From NCBI GenBank assembly GCA_003283665.1, contig QBWF01000023.1:1-9192 (forward strand): DNA of 9,192 nucleotides, written 5' to 3'. This document shows, piece after piece, positions 7,634 to 9,192 of the stretch. Both the position numbers and the translations under genes were made by a program. The stretch's first letter is position 1, and each line of letters begins with the position of its first letter. Source of the DNA: Prochlorococcus sp. AG-315-I14. GTDB lineage: Bacteria; Cyanobacteriota; Cyanobacteriia; PCC-6307; Cyanobiaceae. Below the pieces are notes generated by a model that had not been told where the DNA came from, made no database searches, and saw only the letters and a list, made by a program, of their open reading frames with translations.

Positions 7634-7999
7634 AAAGAAGCAGAATTATCATACCACAAAGCAATTAAACTGAATCCTGATTTAGCAATTGCGCACAACA
7701 ATCTGGGAGGTATATTCAGAGATATTGGCAAATTAAGAGAAGCAGAATTATCCACGCGCAAAGCAATTGAACTGAATCCTGATTTAGCAGTGGCGCATAA
7801 CAATCTAGGCGCGATATTGAGTGATCTTGGCAAATCAAAAGAAGCAGAATTATCTACTCGAAAAGCCATTAAACTTAATCCTAACTACGCAGAAGCACAT
7901 AATAATCTGGCCACTATATTGATAGATATTGGCAACTTACAAGCAGCAGAGATTTCTCTTCACAAAGCAATTCACATTAACCCTAAGAATACATCTATA
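7082..7999 (+). repeat. Nine 102-bp TPR-coding repeats of gene 4
   Basis: Nine consecutive 34-codon units run through the premature stop without a change of frame. The unit carrying the stop (7592-7693) and the unit around 7796-7897 are almost identical over about 60 bases, except at the stop codon itself (TAA versus TCA) and a few third positions. Confidence 0.85.
7631..7633 (+). other. Premature in-frame TAA inside a TPR unit
   Basis: Here 'ggcaaaTAAaaagaagcagaa' replaces 'ggcaaaTTAaaagaagcagaa' (7523-7543 region) or 'ggcaaaTCAaaagaagcagaa' (7829-7849 region). There is no length change. The coding frame on both sides is the same and remains clean TPR sequence, so this is a point nonsense change, not a frameshift. 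Confidence 0.85.
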
Positions 8000-8872
8000 A
8001 ATAATAATTTAGTCAGTTTATTAACTATATATAAACCAAAGGTCCTTATCTCAAATAGATTTCATAAAATCAATGAAGAATTCCAAAAAATCAATCTTAA
8101 TAAGATTGATAATGAAATTATAACGGATAATAAGGCAATAAAAATTTATAAAAATGGATTAGAAATTTATAGAAAATATGATTTAAATTTAGAAACATCT
8201 TTATCACAAATATACAAAAGAAATGAAACAAATTTAAATTGTAAAAGACATATGACAATATTTAAACAATATAAAATTATCCCTAAATTTTGCTTTGGAT
8301 GTTACAAGGTTCAAGTTGAAGTTGATTCAATAATCGAACTAATCAAACTTTTTTTAGTATTCAATAGCCTAAAACTTAAACATAATAATACTAGAAAATG
8401 TATGGTCGAGATGAGGCCTTATGTAACAGGGTTTTATAAAGGATTAATATATTGTTTAGGTTTAAAAGAGGCATTAGAAATATCTAAACAAGTCAATTTT
8501 AAAATTCAAAAAGATATTAGAATTAATTTAATTTCCAAAGTAAAAAGAGGTTGCTCTGAATATCCATTAGAATTTCCAAAATACAAGGAAATAAGAACAT
8601 CTGGTGATCAACCAATGAATTATGATCAAAATTGGAAAGAAATAGAAAGCGAATTTGATAACAGCAATCAAAACTGGGATGTATCTAACAAAAGTCTTGA
8701 AGGCTTTAATCTAAATGACTTTCTTATAATGAGAAATTGGATCGCATATGCGAAAAAAATAGGTGATAAAAGTGTAACTCAAGTGACTAATGAGCAAATA
8801 AAAATCCCAAAAAAATACAATGATTTAAAACGAGACTTTCATTTGGACAATACCTCTAATAGAGTAATTTAA
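7634..8872 (+). pseudogene. C-terminal part of gene 4: TPRs plus an unrecognised Cys-rich domain
   Basis: This is in frame with 6839-7633 and separated only by the TAA. It begins with the rest of the sixth TPR and continues with three more. From about 8015 it enters a domain of roughly 280 residues that I do not recognise. Six Cys stand out: 'NCKRH' (codon 8240-8242), 'FCFGCYKVQVE' with a CxxC pair (8291-8302), 'RKCMVEMR' (8399-8401), 'YCLG' (8453-8455) and 'KRGCSEY' (8552-8554). The pattern suggests a folded, perhaps metal-binding or thiol-dependent domain; that is inference. The earliest possible restart is GTG at 7790, inside a TPR and without a ribosome site. The first in-frame ATG is only at 8252, inside the Cys domain. 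Independent translation is therefore unlikely unless the stop is read through or is an error. The domain shows no decay: one frame to TAA 8870-8872. Confidence 0.72.
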
Positions 8873-9110
8873 TCCTTCACTCAACAAATCTTTCCTCAAT
8901 ATTTTTGTGAAATAGTTGTGAAACATGTAGGAGACTTTTTCGCCCTTTAATATTTCCGATTTAGAGATTGATTTAGAGAACACGGAAATCATATTACATC
9001 CTGTTTAGGTATGGTGTTTATGTCCCCTTGTCCAAATTCTTTAAGTAAAGAAATCAAAAAGGACTGGAATCAGTAGTAAAGTGCGAGGTATAAAAGATCA
9101 AACAGGATAG
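8873..9110 (+). promoter_or_regulatory. Conserved leader D, directly abutting the stop of gene 4
   Basis: The leader begins within three bases of the gene 4 stop, at the block 'cttcactcaa' that corresponds to 'cctcactcaa' in leader B. The earlier blocks ('GTAGACGT', 'ACTCAATAGTTC') are absent. 'gaaacatgtaggagac' (8920-8935), 'cgccctttaatatttccg', 'attacatcctgttt', 'gtccccttgtcc' and 'gaatcagtagtaaagt' (9067-9082) follow. The last ends in TAAAGT, 28 nt before the ATG. It is shorter than the others (238 nt), as if cut by the junction with gene 4. Confidence 0.58.
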
Positions 9111-9192
9111 ATGGATGAACCTGACGAAATAAAGAAGGATAATAAAAAAGTCTCTGACATAAAAACTTATTCAGTACCGATTTCTTTAGAAA
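9111..9192 (+). CDS. Start of a fifth TPR-family protein, 3' end outside the window
   Basis: 27 complete codons run to the window edge without a stop. The ATG at 9111 follows leader D at the expected place. The peptide begins 'MDEPDEIKK' and contains 'IKTYSVPISLE', matching 'VKTFPVSFSLGE', 'VRTFSVPFNIG' and 'LNTFPVPLSLEE' of genes 2-4 at the same distance from the start. An overlapping ATG at 9115 is in another frame and gives no family match. TPRs and the nature of the C-terminal domain lie beyond the window, so only family membership can be claimed. Confidence 0.8.
   Translation, partial: MDEPDEIKKDNKKVSDIKTYSVPISLE

Noticed and set aside
7790..7792. GTG at 7790 as a true start of a separate gene
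   Set aside because: It lies inside a TPR unit (sibling units have GCA-ATG-GCA or GCA-ATT-GCG here), has no ribosome site, and the frame is open upstream back to the TAA.
7492..7869. Open frame of 125 codons on the minus strand
   Set aside because: It lies fully antisense to the TPR repeats of gene 4. Its own repetitive protein simply mirrors the 102-bp unit and it has no family signature.
7082..7999. Regular direct repeats as a CRISPR array
   Set aside because: The period is 102 bp with no unique spacers, and the units translate continuously into TPRs.

Overview
The window is AT-rich (about one third G+C by eye). All its genes lie on the + strand, and there is no RNA gene or integrase/transposase. 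The proteins share an N-terminal block followed by tetratricopeptide repeats (TPRs) whose units resemble 'LNPNFAEAHSNLGTILKDLG'. I associate this style with the TPR families of marine picocyanobacteria, especially low-light Prochlorococcus. That assignment is an inference from memory and was not searched.

Layout: (1) positions 2-1144, the 3' part of a TPR protein ending in a predicted 2-oxoglutarate/Fe(II) oxygenase domain; (2) 1687-3837, a complete TPR protein ending in an OGT/SPINDLY-type (GT41) glycosyltransferase; (3) 4689-6035, a complete TPR protein ending in a PAPS-dependent sulfotransferase; (4) 6839-8872, a TPR protein ending in an unrecognised Cys-rich domain, with its frame broken by one in-frame TAA at 7631-7633; (5) 9111-end, the first 27 codons of another member. 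Genes 2-5 share a start region (a charged N-terminus, then T-F/Y-P/S-V-P/S). Genes 2-4 show the full block: 'PSK..IINQA', a first helical pair, then 'NYG' leading into the TPRs. Only the C-terminal domain changes from gene to gene.

Each start codon in view (genes 2-5) is preceded by a homologous untranslated leader of about 240-360 nt. Recurrent blocks are a 'GTAGACGT' block, 'ACTCAATAGTTC', 'GGAAACGTGTAGGAGACAT', 'TACATCCTGTTT', and a 16-mer of the type 'GAATTAATAGTAGAGT' that ends 29-34 nt before the ATG. Gene 4 runs directly into leader D. The repeating unit is therefore leader + constant N-terminus + variable number of TPRs + variable enzyme domain.

Interpretation (inference): this is a tandem cassette array in which a constant promoter/leader and TPR scaffold are combined with different modifying domains (hydroxylation, glycosylation, sulfation, one unknown). 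The TPR DNA is repetitive with a 102-bp period and nearly identical units, which suits homologous recombination and swapping of C-terminal domains. The stretches 1145-1330, 3838-4324 and 6154-6504 hold no gene I can support, only a few stem-loops.
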